IMG/VR virus record: IMGVR_UViG_3300006917_000090
Span: 1-31,573 of that record
Source: a virus
Strand: one strand, 5' to 3'
Length of the DNA: 31,573 bases
Position numbers and translations under genes: made by a program. A model generated the notes under the pieces. It was not told where the DNA came from. It saw only the letters and a list, made by a program, of their open reading frames with translations, and did no database searches. Each line of letters opens with the position of its first letter. Within the stretch, counting starts at the first letter, position 1. Of this stretch, positions 7,710 to 15,067 are shown one piece after another.

Positions 7710-8536
7710 AAGTCACGGCAAAACTTGAAGGCATTGACCGCGTTAATTTTGAGATCGCGCGGTTAATGAAGCTCGTTGGCGACGCGGCGAAGGACATTCC
7801 GTTGGATGAGGCGCGACTCTTCGCGGCGTCCGTGATGCGCGCGCTGCCGCCGACTGCGAGCAAGGCAGCGCAATCGGCCAGGAGCGGCGGCACGAAAGAA
7901 CAGGAGCAGCGCGGCAAGGCCGCTGTAGCGCGGTCGCATCGAAACGCAATGCCATGGTTTGAGTCGAAAGCCGATGAGCAGGAATCGTGGCTAGATCGGG
8001 CGATAAAGGCCGGAAATATCGAACAGGCGAACCGCGCCGCGCAATCGACTGGACTCGCCGCCGCCGGGTTGCGATTCGGCGCATTCTCAGCCGATGGGAT
8101 CAAGCGCGCGCGATTCAATGGGCGCGTCTATCGGAAGCGGAATAAAAACGTTCTGATCCGGCAGACCGACCTGAGCGCGCGCGATTCCCATACCGAGGCG
8201 AAGCAGCGGAACGTGGGCATGATGAAAGGCGCATGGTCCACGGTCGTTGCAGATTTGAACCATCGGACCGGATCGAGATCGGCTATTCCAAGCTGGGTCA
8301 AAAGCAACGCGACGCGCGGCAAATCGTGGCTGGGCACGCATCACATGGTCGGAATCAACCGGGACCGATCAACGGTCAGCATTGCCTCAGGCGTCCATCC
8401 ATGGACCGCGCCATTCATCGACATCGCCATGCGGTCCCGCGCTAATTCCGTTCGTCGCAAGATTCGCGCGATCCAGGCCGGCCAGGCTAGTTTCGTTGGC
8501 GGCAAATACAAAATCCATACCAGAGACGAAGAATGA
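7706..8536 (+). CDS. Minor tail / tail completion protein (putative)
   Basis: This 276-residue basic protein is coupled by ATGA overlaps to both neighbours. The N-terminus (KVTAKLEGIDRVNFEIARLMKLVG) resembles the opening of tail completion proteins of the lambda Z / HK97 gp10 type. The C-terminal HPWTAPFIDIAMRSRANSVRRKIRAI is a helical segment also typical of that group, where a conserved H-P area precedes the last helix. The central region has an unusual number of Arg, Lys, Ser and Gln residues. Such proteins finish the tail at its head-proximal end. The call rests mostly on gene order. Confidence 0.6.
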   Translation: MKVTAKLEGIDRVNFEIARLMKLVGDAAKDIPLDEARLFAASVMRALPPTASKAAQSARSGGTKEQEQRGKAAVARSHRNAMPWFESKADEQESWLDRAIKAGNIEQANRAAQSTGLAAAGLRFGAFSADGIKRARFNGRVYRKRNKNVLIRQTDLSARDSHTEAKQRNVGMMKGAWSTVVADLNHRTGSRSAIPSWVKSNATRGKSWLGTHHMVGINRDRSTVSIASGVHPWTAPFIDIAMRSRANSVRRKIRAIQAGQASFVGGKYKIHTRDEE

Positions 8537-9084
8537 GCGTGACCATCTTAGATACCTGCGACATCCGAGTAGAAAAAGCGTTCGGCGCCTACCTTCGCGG
8601 CTACCGCGACCGAGACGCCGACGATCCGCTTTGTGATCGGGCCATTGAAACGGTATGTAATCGCGCTGGCGAGCTTCTGGACGTGGCCGTCATCGAAGGC
8701 CGCTCGACGGTCCAAAGGACGCTCCCGGCCCTTGTGGTGACCGTGAGAAGCTGCGAGAGGATGTATCCTGGCGTGGACTGGTTCAAGATGGCGCTTGAGA
8801 TCGACCTTTTCACGCATCGCCGGGAGGACGGAAAAGGAATAGAGCGACCGGACGTGATCCATAACGCGCGCGCATTAGCCGTCCAGGAACTACTCCGCGA
8901 TGAGGACGCGGTAAAGCGGGCGATCAACAAGCCATCCGGCGCGCTGGATACCCGAGACGTTACCAACATCACCATCATGGGATGCGTGCTGGAAAACATG
9001 AGCGCCGACGTTCAAGCCAATGCGCTGATGCAGCGATGGGAGCTAGATGTTCACGCGGCTCCCTGGGATTCTGTCCATCCGTAA
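8533..9084 (+). CDS. Tail terminator-like protein (putative)
   Basis: This 183-residue protein follows the completion gene with an ATGA overlap and precedes the tail tube candidate, the slot of lambda gpU. It has an N-terminal helix (VEKAFGAYLRGY), then strands around LPALVVTVRSCERMYPGVDWFKMALEIDLFTHRRED and a C-terminal WELDVHAAP strand. This alternation suits the alpha/beta fold of tail terminators, which cap tail tube polymerisation. No diagnostic residue is visible, so alternatives such as another neck protein remain open. Confidence 0.5.
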   Translation: MSVTILDTCDIRVEKAFGAYLRGYRDRDADDPLCDRAIETVCNRAGELLDVAVIEGRSTVQRTLPALVVTVRSCERMYPGVDWFKMALEIDLFTHRREDGKGIERPDVIHNARALAVQELLRDEDAVKRAINKPSGALDTRDVTNITIMGCVLENMSADVQANALMQRWELDVHAAPWDSVHP

Positions 9085-9110
9085 ATTGTTGACACCTTCG
9101 CGCGTTTACT

Positions 9111-9464
9111 ATGGCTTCGACAGATGGAAATGCCCTCTTGAGGTTTGGCACCCAGGCCAAGACTGGCTGGTATGTCGTCAATATCTCGGAAGATCACACA
9201 AGCGAGGTTGTCGAGATCCAGGACGAGGACGGAGACATCGCAACGGTCGTTTCCAATTTCGGGAAAAAGGCCGCGATCAAGCTCGATCTGATCGGCAAGT
9301 CTGGAACGACGATGGTTGCCGTCGGCGATGTATTCACGTTTCCGGACAATGCCGGCGTCACTAAGACAATTCGTATCACCGGCCTGGGCAACGTCCAGAA
9401 CTACAATACCGAGATGAAAACGACCGTCTCCGGAACTCTCTATCCCGGCATCACTCCTTCTTGA
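9111..9464 (+). CDS. Tail tube-like protein (putative)
   Basis: This 117-residue, nearly all-beta protein (GWYVVNISEDHTSEVVEIQDEDGD, then AIKLDLIGKSGTTMVAVGDVFTF and TIRITGLGNVQNYNTEMKTTVSGTLYP) lies just before the chaperone and tape measure. That is where a tail tube subunit is expected. It is shorter than lambda gpV (246 aa) and lacks the Ig-like tail domain. The start codon has no Shine-Dalgarno site but has TTGACA at 9089-9094, 16 bases upstream. A small capsid or tail decoration protein is the alternative. Confidence 0.5.
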   Translation: MASTDGNALLRFGTQAKTGWYVVNISEDHTSEVVEIQDEDGDIATVVSNFGKKAAIKLDLIGKSGTTMVAVGDVFTFPDNAGVTKTIRITGLGNVQNYNTEMKTTVSGTLYPGITPS

Positions 9465-9467
9465 AAT

Positions 9468-10022
9468 GTGGACGCCAAACTCACCGAAGCCTTTTGGCAC
9501 GTTCCGCACCGCTGCTTAGGGCGGCGACTCCGGCCGCTTACCTTGCGGCATTGCTTCGTTCTGGCGACCGCCGGCAACCCGCTAATCTGCGGCGGGACAG
9601 TGACGCAGGCAGACATCCTGCAAGCCGTCGAAATCTGCTCGCGCGACGCGAACTTTTTTCTTCACGGCAGGAAACCTAACTGGATCGCGCGGCAGATTAC
9701 CGGCGTTGCGTCAATGCTAGACAAGCTGGCGATCCTCCGAATCACGGCCTATTTCAACGACTACGCATCGGCTCCCGGCGTTTGGGCCACCGAGGGCGGC
9801 GACCGCGCGAAAAGCCACTGGACCATCTCAGCCGTTGCCGGTCTTTGCCACTGGCTCGGCATGGACTATGAAAAGGCGTGGAACATGACGCCCGGCGAGG
9901 CATCGCATATGCTCGCGGCCGCGATTGAGCAAAGCCCTCACGCGAAGATTGACCTGGTGAGCGAGGAGGAAGCGGCAATGATCGAGCGAATCAAAGCGGA
10001 AGAGGAGGTGGCCGATGCTTAA
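9468..10022 (+). CDS. Tail assembly chaperone-like protein (putative)
   Basis: This 184-residue helical protein starts at GTG, three bases after the preceding stop; the ATG at 9465 is out of frame. The C-terminal part, MDYEKAWNMTPGEASHMLAAAIEQS followed by an acidic Glu-rich tail, is typical of proteins encoded just upstream of tape measure genes, which coat the tape measure before tube assembly. The stop overlaps the tape measure ATG by 8 bases. In lambda this locus makes a frameshift fusion (G/GT). No second frame or slippery site was found here, so a single product is likely. Confidence 0.6.
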   Translation: MDAKLTEAFWHVPHRCLGRRLRPLTLRHCFVLATAGNPLICGGTVTQADILQAVEICSRDANFFLHGRKPNWIARQITGVASMLDKLAILRITAYFNDYASAPGVWATEGGDRAKSHWTISAVAGLCHWLGMDYEKAWNMTPGEASHMLAAAIEQSPHAKIDLVSEEEAAMIERIKAEEEVADA

Positions 10023-11277
10023 CCAGGTCAACGTCAAATTCGGCGCGGACGTTTCGGGGCTAAGGACAGGCGTCGAGCAATCCAAGCGGATGCTCGGCGG
10101 TCTGAAATCGGCTGCGGCTGGCGTTGCTGGCGTCGTCGCTGCCATCGTCGGCTCCGGCCTTGTCGCCGGCGCTCGTCAAATCATCTCCGAGTTTGCCAGG
10201 ATTCAAGACCTAGCCGACCGATTCGGGATCTCGGCCGAGCAGATGCAAAAGCTCGGTTTCATCGCCAAGCAAAACGGGACCGACATTGAATCGATGGCGA
10301 TGGCGTTGCAGCGATCGAATATCGCGGCATCGAAAGCGGCTGAAGGAAATGAGGCATTGGCGAAATCGTTCGCAGACCTGGGGCTGAACGCGACCGAGTT
10401 TCTATCTCTTTCCGGGACCGATCAGCTCGCGGCGCTGGCCGGCGGATTTCAAAACGCGCAAAGCGAGGCGGAAGGATTCGCGGCCGTGATCGCGATTGCC
10501 GGAAGGGGCGGCGGCGAGTTGATTCCGACGCTGCGGGGCGGGGCGGAAGGCGTCAAGGAAATGGCGGATTCGTTTGATGCGCTTTCCAATGAGTCAGTGA
10601 AGGCCTTCGCGCGCGCCGACGATTCGGTCGAGCGACTGGCGGCATCATTCAAGGTTCTGATCGCTGGGCCGCTCGCTGATTTTCTTGAATGGTTTGAAAA
10701 AGCAGCGATCAAATCGACCGCTTTCGGTAAAAGCATCATCAACGATTGGGTCACGATTGGGAAGATCATCAAAGGCGTTGTGACGGGCGACACCGACGCT
10801 TTCAAGGGAGCGATGGCAGATAACGAGCTTTTCCGGCGCGGGATCGAGATGGAAAAGGAAAAGAAGCTAAAGGACATCGAGGATTCAAAGACTCAGGGGC
10901 CGCCGACAGATCGTCCGTTTACTGAACCATTTGTTAACCCTTTTCAAGATGCCTTGGATGATCTCGAAAAGAATGGGGCAAAAGATGCAATGGAAGCGGC
11001 ATATGAGAAAAACAACGATGCCGCCAAAAAAGCCTTCGATGATTTTCTGGATGCCAGCGAGGAATTGGCCGGCCTAAAGAAAAAGCGTTCTGAAATGGGC
11101 ATAACTTCGCCAGTCGTTTCAAGCAGCCTGGCGAGCATCGGCCTGGGCGGCGGCGTGTTCGGCGGGAATGGCAATCCGATGATCGCCAAATTGGATAAGC
11201 AGATTGAATACGCAAGCAAGCAACTGACTGAGCTGCAAAACATCAAAGGACTCGCCGCCCCCGAACTAATGCGATGA
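10015..11277 (+). CDS. Tape measure protein (short)
   Basis: This 420-residue protein opens with NVKFGADVSGLRTGVEQSKRML, the usual start of tape measures. A hydrophobic Gly/Ala segment follows (about residues 35-62, AAAGVAGVVAAIVGSGLVAGA). Then come helical repeats with FGISAEQMQKLGFIAKQNG, as in many proteobacterial phage tape measures, and a Lys/Asp-rich coiled C-terminus. Tape measure length sets tail length at roughly 0.15 nm per residue, so a short tail of about 60 nm is expected (inference). It overlaps the chaperone gene by 8 bases and its stop overlaps the next ATG. Confidence 0.85.
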   Translation: MLNQVNVKFGADVSGLRTGVEQSKRMLGGLKSAAAGVAGVVAAIVGSGLVAGARQIISEFARIQDLADRFGISAEQMQKLGFIAKQNGTDIESMAMALQRSNIAASKAAEGNEALAKSFADLGLNATEFLSLSGTDQLAALAGGFQNAQSEAEGFAAVIAIAGRGGGELIPTLRGGAEGVKEMADSFDALSNESVKAFARADDSVERLAASFKVLIAGPLADFLEWFEKAAIKSTAFGKSIINDWVTIGKIIKGVVTGDTDAFKGAMADNELFRRGIEMEKEKKLKDIEDSKTQGPPTDRPFTEPFVNPFQDALDDLEKNGAKDAMEAAYEKNNDAAKKAFDDFLDASEELAGLKKKRSEMGITSPVVSSSLASIGLGGGVFGGNGNPMIAKLDKQIEYASKQLTELQNIKGLAAPELMR

Positions 11278-12008
11278 GCAATATCAAAACAGACGGGAAG
11301 AAACTGGACCGCCTGATCCGCGTTCCGGATCGCGATTCGTTGATTCAAGACGAGCGCGGGCTATGGCGCGGGATGGTGTATTACCGCTGCGAATGGAGGC
11401 GAGTATTCACACTCATGCCGAGGCGCGGCGTCACGAAACACCCGGACTTTGCGAATCTGGTAGCCGAGCGCGTGACCGTCTCGCGTGAGAAGCCCAACAT
11501 CGCCGTCATCGCCTGCGAGTATGTTGGCGCAGGCGACGGTCCGAGCGATCCCACGGCGAGTTATGGAGCTAATTCGGCGATCATTGAAGTGAACGCGACC
11601 GTTGTCCAAGAGCCAATAGAGACGCACCCCAGGTTCACCGAAATGACACTCTCGCCGGCGCTCACGGAATGGCCCGGCGTTCTCATCGAGGAAGATGGCG
11701 GAACGGTATTCGGAAAATTTCCGAAAGAGGACAGCGAGGGCAACGATTGCCCGTATTTTGGCGTGACAGACTACCTCGCGCCGCAAAAGACCTGCCGCCG
11801 GACGACCATTTCCAAGACCGCGCCAAGCGCCAGCGATCTCGCGACAGCCGGCAAGCTGGAATCACCTCCCCTTTCCGGCCAAACGAACTGGCTCAAGACC
11901 GAATACAGCTACGTCCGCGAGGGCGCGGTGTATGTCGTCACCGAGTCATGGCTTGCGCCGGCCGAGGGGAAAACATTTGGCGGCGACAACGTGATTTACG
12001 AATCATGA
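11274..12008 (+). CDS. Tail tip / minor tail protein (unknown family)
   Basis: This 244-residue protein begins at the ATG overlapping the tape measure stop. The sequence is beta-rich with many aromatic positions (RGMVYYRCEWRRVFTLMPRRG, IIEVNATVVQEPIETHP, LKTEYSYVREGAVYVVTESWLAP). Genes directly after the tape measure encode distal tail and hub proteins, so a tip role is likely. I do not recognise the family. The motif W-L-K-T-E near residue 205 and the following strands may form the receptor-proximal beta domain. Coupled to the next gene by ATGA. Confidence 0.55.
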   Translation: MSNIKTDGKKLDRLIRVPDRDSLIQDERGLWRGMVYYRCEWRRVFTLMPRRGVTKHPDFANLVAERVTVSREKPNIAVIACEYVGAGDGPSDPTASYGANSAIIEVNATVVQEPIETHPRFTEMTLSPALTEWPGVLIEEDGGTVFGKFPKEDSEGNDCPYFGVTDYLAPQKTCRRTTISKTAPSASDLATAGKLESPPLSGQTNWLKTEYSYVREGAVYVVTESWLAPAEGKTFGGDNVIYES

Positions 12009-12748
12009 AGCGGATTCCGAGGTTTCGCGCGAACATCCCTTTAGCGTCGCAACTCACGCATCAGACGATGAATGCCATCGTCGATGCCATCGAGGCGCGG
12101 ACGCCGACGATTGGCAAGGGAACGCGGCTGCGGCAAACGCCGAAAGGCTTTGCGTATTCCGCCGATCCTGGCGGACGCTCGCGGCTTCGCAAGCTTCCGT
12201 TCCAAGTCTCGACGGTATCATTTGAAGACGACATTTACACAATCGAAGTCGAGCCGTCCACGGTGACAATCGACGGGACATCGAGAATCCCGACGATCAA
12301 CGGGACGCCGATGAACGAGCGCGATGAGGACGACAATCTCCCGCGATTGACGGCTGCTATAAACGATTTTTTGTGGCTGCGAATCGAGGCCGAATGGGCG
12401 ACGACGACAACGAATTTCGAGACTTGGGAAAGCGATGAGCCGACCGTTTACACGGTATTTTCTAGCGGCTCATATACCATCATCGATGTCTCGCTAGTCT
12501 GCCTGCCGAGCGGGACGCCGGAGCTAACAAGCCAGAATCGCGCGAGTGCGGAAGGCTCCACAACGTCCGTAGGATATTACGCCATCGACCAGATCCCGAC
12601 CGCTTCTGGCGTTCATCAGCAGCTCGCCTACGGTCCAGCGATGGCTACTCCCGGAGTCCTGGCTACGCGAGTCACGCCAGGCGGCTTCGATGTAAACGAT
12701 CAGGCCGAAATTAACGTGGCGTTCTCTAGCGTGTTCGCCAACGAGTAA
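12005..12748 (+). CDS. Tail tip / minor tail protein (unknown family)
   Basis: This 247-residue protein starts at the ATG overlapping the previous stop; a longer in-frame reading from 11669 would lie inside the upstream gene. The N-terminus has a helix (LASQLTHQTMNAIVDAIEARTP), and most of the rest is Thr/Ser-rich beta structure (VSFEDDIYTIEVEPSTVTIDG, VYTVFSSGSYTIIDVSLVCLPSG). It is the last + strand tail gene. Its TAA at 12746-12748 directly abuts the TCA of the convergent - strand gene, leaving no bases between the two stops. A short fibre or hub attachment role is inferred from place. Confidence 0.55.
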   Translation: MKRIPRFRANIPLASQLTHQTMNAIVDAIEARTPTIGKGTRLRQTPKGFAYSADPGGRSRLRKLPFQVSTVSFEDDIYTIEVEPSTVTIDGTSRIPTINGTPMNERDEDDNLPRLTAAINDFLWLRIEAEWATTTTNFETWESDEPTVYTVFSSGSYTIIDVSLVCLPSGTPELTSQNRASAEGSTTSVGYYAIDQIPTASGVHQQLAYGPAMATPGVLATRVTPGGFDVNDQAEINVAFSSVFANE

Positions 12749-12919
12749 TCACTTCGCGAACATCTTCGCCGCGATCCCGACGAGCGCGATGCCGATGGCT
12801 CCAGCGCCGCTCTTTAACCATTCGTCTCCATCTATGCTGCCCGCGAGCGCGAAAGTGGGCGCGTAGGCGATGAGGACTATCAGGCCGAAAAACCCAATGG
12901 ATTTAATGGACAGTTTCAT
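12749..12919 (-). CDS. Small two-helix membrane protein, holin candidate
   Basis: This 56-residue protein begins with MKLSIKSIGFFGLIVLIAYAP, a basic N-terminus followed by a hydrophobic segment ending at an AxA site (FALAG). A second hydrophobic stretch follows at about residues 38-53 (GAGAIGIALVGIAAKMF). It reads either as a two-TM small holin or as a secreted one-TM peptide. The start overlaps the upstream stop as ATGA, which supports real translation. It ends the - strand fibre operon. A holin-like gene also lies at 22007, nearer the endolysin, so this one could be an accessory membrane protein. Confidence 0.6.
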   Translation of the reverse strand: MKLSIKSIGFFGLIVLIAYAPTFALAGSIDGDEWLKSGAGAIGIALVGIAAKMFAK

Positions 12920-13332
12920 AGGGCGGCGATGGCTTGAGCGAATTGAGCTTGGACAGCTTCAAAGGTGGCGGCTTGAGCGTCCGAGTAGCCCGGCATCGGA
13001 GCAGCGAAAGCGACCATCGCGGACGCTGCTTCGTCATCGCCAGCGTCTAGGAGCGCGTTCGCAGCATCGAAGAGAAGGCGATACGGCCCGCGAATCCATG
13101 CCGGCAGCGCGTCCCATTGCGCGCGCATGGCAGCGCGAGCGGCTGGCCGGGCGATCTCTGCTTGTCGTTCCGCTGCCATCGCCGCTTCGACCGTGGCGCG
13201 CGCCGCTTCGATCTCAGACAACGGCGGGACCGGATCGCCAGCCGGCGAATAGATCGAGTCGTAATTGTCGCCGACGCAGATAAATCCTTGTCCGGGCCGG
13301 ATTCGGCTGATGATGTCGATTAGGGTAGCCAT
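12916..13332 (-). CDS. Fibre-operon protein, alanine-rich (unknown)
   Basis: The start at 13332 gives a 138-residue product (MATLIDIISRIRPGQGFICVGD...), chosen because it lies one base after the fibre stop; a longer frame reaching 13656 would sit inside the fibre gene. The first 45 residues resemble the short N-terminal segments seen in proteins that follow tail fibres. An alpha-helical Ala/Arg/Gln-rich body follows (EAARATVEAAMAAERQ). Such genes often encode fibre assembly factors in other phages, so that is one possibility. Family unknown. Confidence 0.6.
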   Translation of the reverse strand: MATLIDIISRIRPGQGFICVGDNYDSIYSPAGDPVPPLSEIEAARATVEAAMAAERQAEIARPAARAAMRAQWDALPAWIRGPYRLLFDAANALLDAGDDEAASAMVAFAAPMPGYSDAQAATFEAVQAQFAQAIAAL

Positions 13333-13333
13333 G

Positions 13334-15067
13334 TCAGTTGAGTTGGAAAACACGCATCGCCAAGCCTTCAACGAGCGTCGCCGCGCTACTGGCGATTTCC
13401 GAGGCCCATTGAAGCTGAACCGTCCCGGCGTTCGCGCCGTTTTCGAGGTATAGCGTGATGCGGATCGGATTCGCGGTCGTGCTAGTCCCGACCGTGACGT
13501 TCCCAGTTGATCCGAAGCCGGTGAACGGCTCGACACGAAAAGCATTGCTCGCGGTGAAAGCCAGCACCGAAGCATACATGGCATCTGGCGAGGCCGGCCC
13601 AGTGAACGCGACCGTGCATCCGACTGTGGTATTCGCCGAAGTCCAGAAGCCATCAATCTCGGCGTAGTAATCTTTGTTTGCTGCCGCTGAGAACGAAATC
13701 CCGGTAACGTCTGCCGGCGCGGTCGCAGTGCTGGTGAAATTCGCGGTGATGTAAGCGAGCGTCGGGACGCCAGGGTATCCCGTGCAGTTGGTCAGCGTGC
13801 CGCTCGAAGGCGTTCCGAGCGCGCCGCCGGAAAGGACGGCCGTGCCATCACCAAGCGTGATGTTGCCGGAAAGCGTGATCGTGCGGTCTAGATCGGCCGT
13901 GGCAATGAACAAGGTGCGATTGGCACTCAAGTCGCTATGCGGTTTCAGCGTCAGATTGTGGCTGGCGTTCGTGTCGAGCAGTTTTAGGCCGGTATTCGGG
14001 AAGGTCAGGCCGGTAGTCAGCGTTTGTCCGTCCGTGACGCCGCCCCCGCCTGGTGGCGCGCTCCACGTTCCGTTGCCATACCATACGGTCGTGGCGTTCG
14101 CGTTCGTTCCGCCGCCGAGATTCGTCACCGGAAGATTCCCGGTAACGTGCGAAGTGTTCGCCAGATCGACCGCGCCGCGAGTCAAAACTTGATTGGCAAG
14201 TGTCAGGTAGGTTCCGGCCCCGGCAACCGTTACGTCTCCACTGTTCGTCCCGCCGACAGTGGCGTTCGCGCTGAATGTCAGCGTCCGATTTGCATCTCCC
14301 GTGACGATAGCCACAGAGCGATTGGCGCTCGCGTCCTCCGCGCTGTAGATCGTGACGAGGTGATCGTCGGCGGAATCGTTGATCCTGATTGCCTCGAAGC
14401 GCGGGCTGGCGTCGGTCGTCAGATCCTGATTGACGAGTGATGCCGCCTCGACCGTCAGCGCCCCGGAAAGCGTCACCGTTTGGCCCTGGATCGTTCCAAG
14501 GTTCGCGAGGGTATCGATTGCCGCCTCAATGGTCGCCTCCGTGGTGGCGTCCAGCGCATCGATATTTTGCAACGTGGTTGTGCCGCTCGAATCGGATAGG
14601 ATTTCCACCGCGCCGAAGGCGAATTTGCCGGAAGCGGCAACCGCAAGCGTGTCCGAAGTAGTGTCGAAAGTCAGCGCCGAGTCGCCCTCGATCGTGCCGT
14701 CGCCGGTCCACACGCCAATCTGGTTGTTCGCCGGAGTTCCGACTTTGGTAACGTCCCCGCCTCCAGTCGAAGACAGGGTTGTCCCGCTCATGCTCAAGCC
14801 GGTGCCGAGAGTAATTTCCTCAAAGTCGCCAGCGCCCCCCGCGCTACCGCGCCCCACCAGTTTCGAGGCGCCGGATGCCTGCACTAGATTGGCGAAGGGG
14901 AGGTCGCCAGTCACGTTTCCGGTCAGCGACACGTTTCCAGCCGTGATCTGCTGGCCGCTCAAAGTTAAATAAGTATGTCCAGCCAGCGTCACTGGAGTGG
15001 AATTGTCCGTCCCGGCTGCGTCCACGCCTATCGAGGTTCTAAGCGTGGCCCCGCTCTCCCGACCCAC
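13334..15067 (-). CDS. Tail fibre, C-terminal fragment of a frameshifted gene
   Basis: This 577-residue frame starts at GTG 15067 and overlaps the 734-residue frame by 40 bases. Its first residues (ESGATLRTSIGVDAAGTDNS) continue a repeat that the upstream frame loses when it switches register. The body consists of repeats such as GNITLGDGT, FSANATVGGTNSG and DTNASHNLTLKPHSD, typical of trimeric beta-structured fibres. The last 140 residues (DVTGISFSAAANKDYYAEIDGFW onward) form a distinct non-repetitive domain, probably the receptor-binding or trimerising tip. Without repair the tip would be separated from the shaft, or made from an internal GTG. Confidence 0.75.
   Translation of the reverse strand: MGRESGATLRTSIGVDAAGTDNSTPVTLAGHTYLTLSGQQITAGNVSLTGNVTGDLPFANLVQASGASKLVGRGSAGGAGDFEEITLGTGLSMSGTTLSSTGGGDVTKVGTPANNQIGVWTGDGTIEGDSALTFDTTSDTLAVAASGKFAFGAVEILSDSSGTTTLQNIDALDATTEATIEAAIDTLANLGTIQGQTVTLSGALTVEAASLVNQDLTTDASPRFEAIRINDSADDHLVTIYSAEDASANRSVAIVTGDANRTLTFSANATVGGTNSGDVTVAGAGTYLTLANQVLTRGAVDLANTSHVTGNLPVTNLGGGTNANATTVWYGNGTWSAPPGGGGVTDGQTLTTGLTFPNTGLKLLDTNASHNLTLKPHSDLSANRTLFIATADLDRTITLSGNITLGDGTAVLSGGALGTPSSGTLTNCTGYPGVPTLAYITANFTSTATAPADVTGISFSAAANKDYYAEIDGFWTSANTTVGCTVAFTGPASPDAMYASVLAFTASNAFRVEPFTGFGSTGNVTVGTSTTANPIRITLYLENGANAGTVQLQWASEIASSAATLVEGLAMRVFQLN

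Noticed and set aside
9468-10022. Lambda G/GT-type frameshift in the tail chaperone
   Set aside because: There is no second frame continuing past the stop and no slippery run near the end. The next ATG overlaps by only 8 bases.
15056-15061. Programmed ribosomal frameshift in the fibre gene
   Set aside because: No slippery heptamer of the X-XXY-YYZ type is present and there is no clear stimulatory hairpin. A missing base in a G-run explains the data better.
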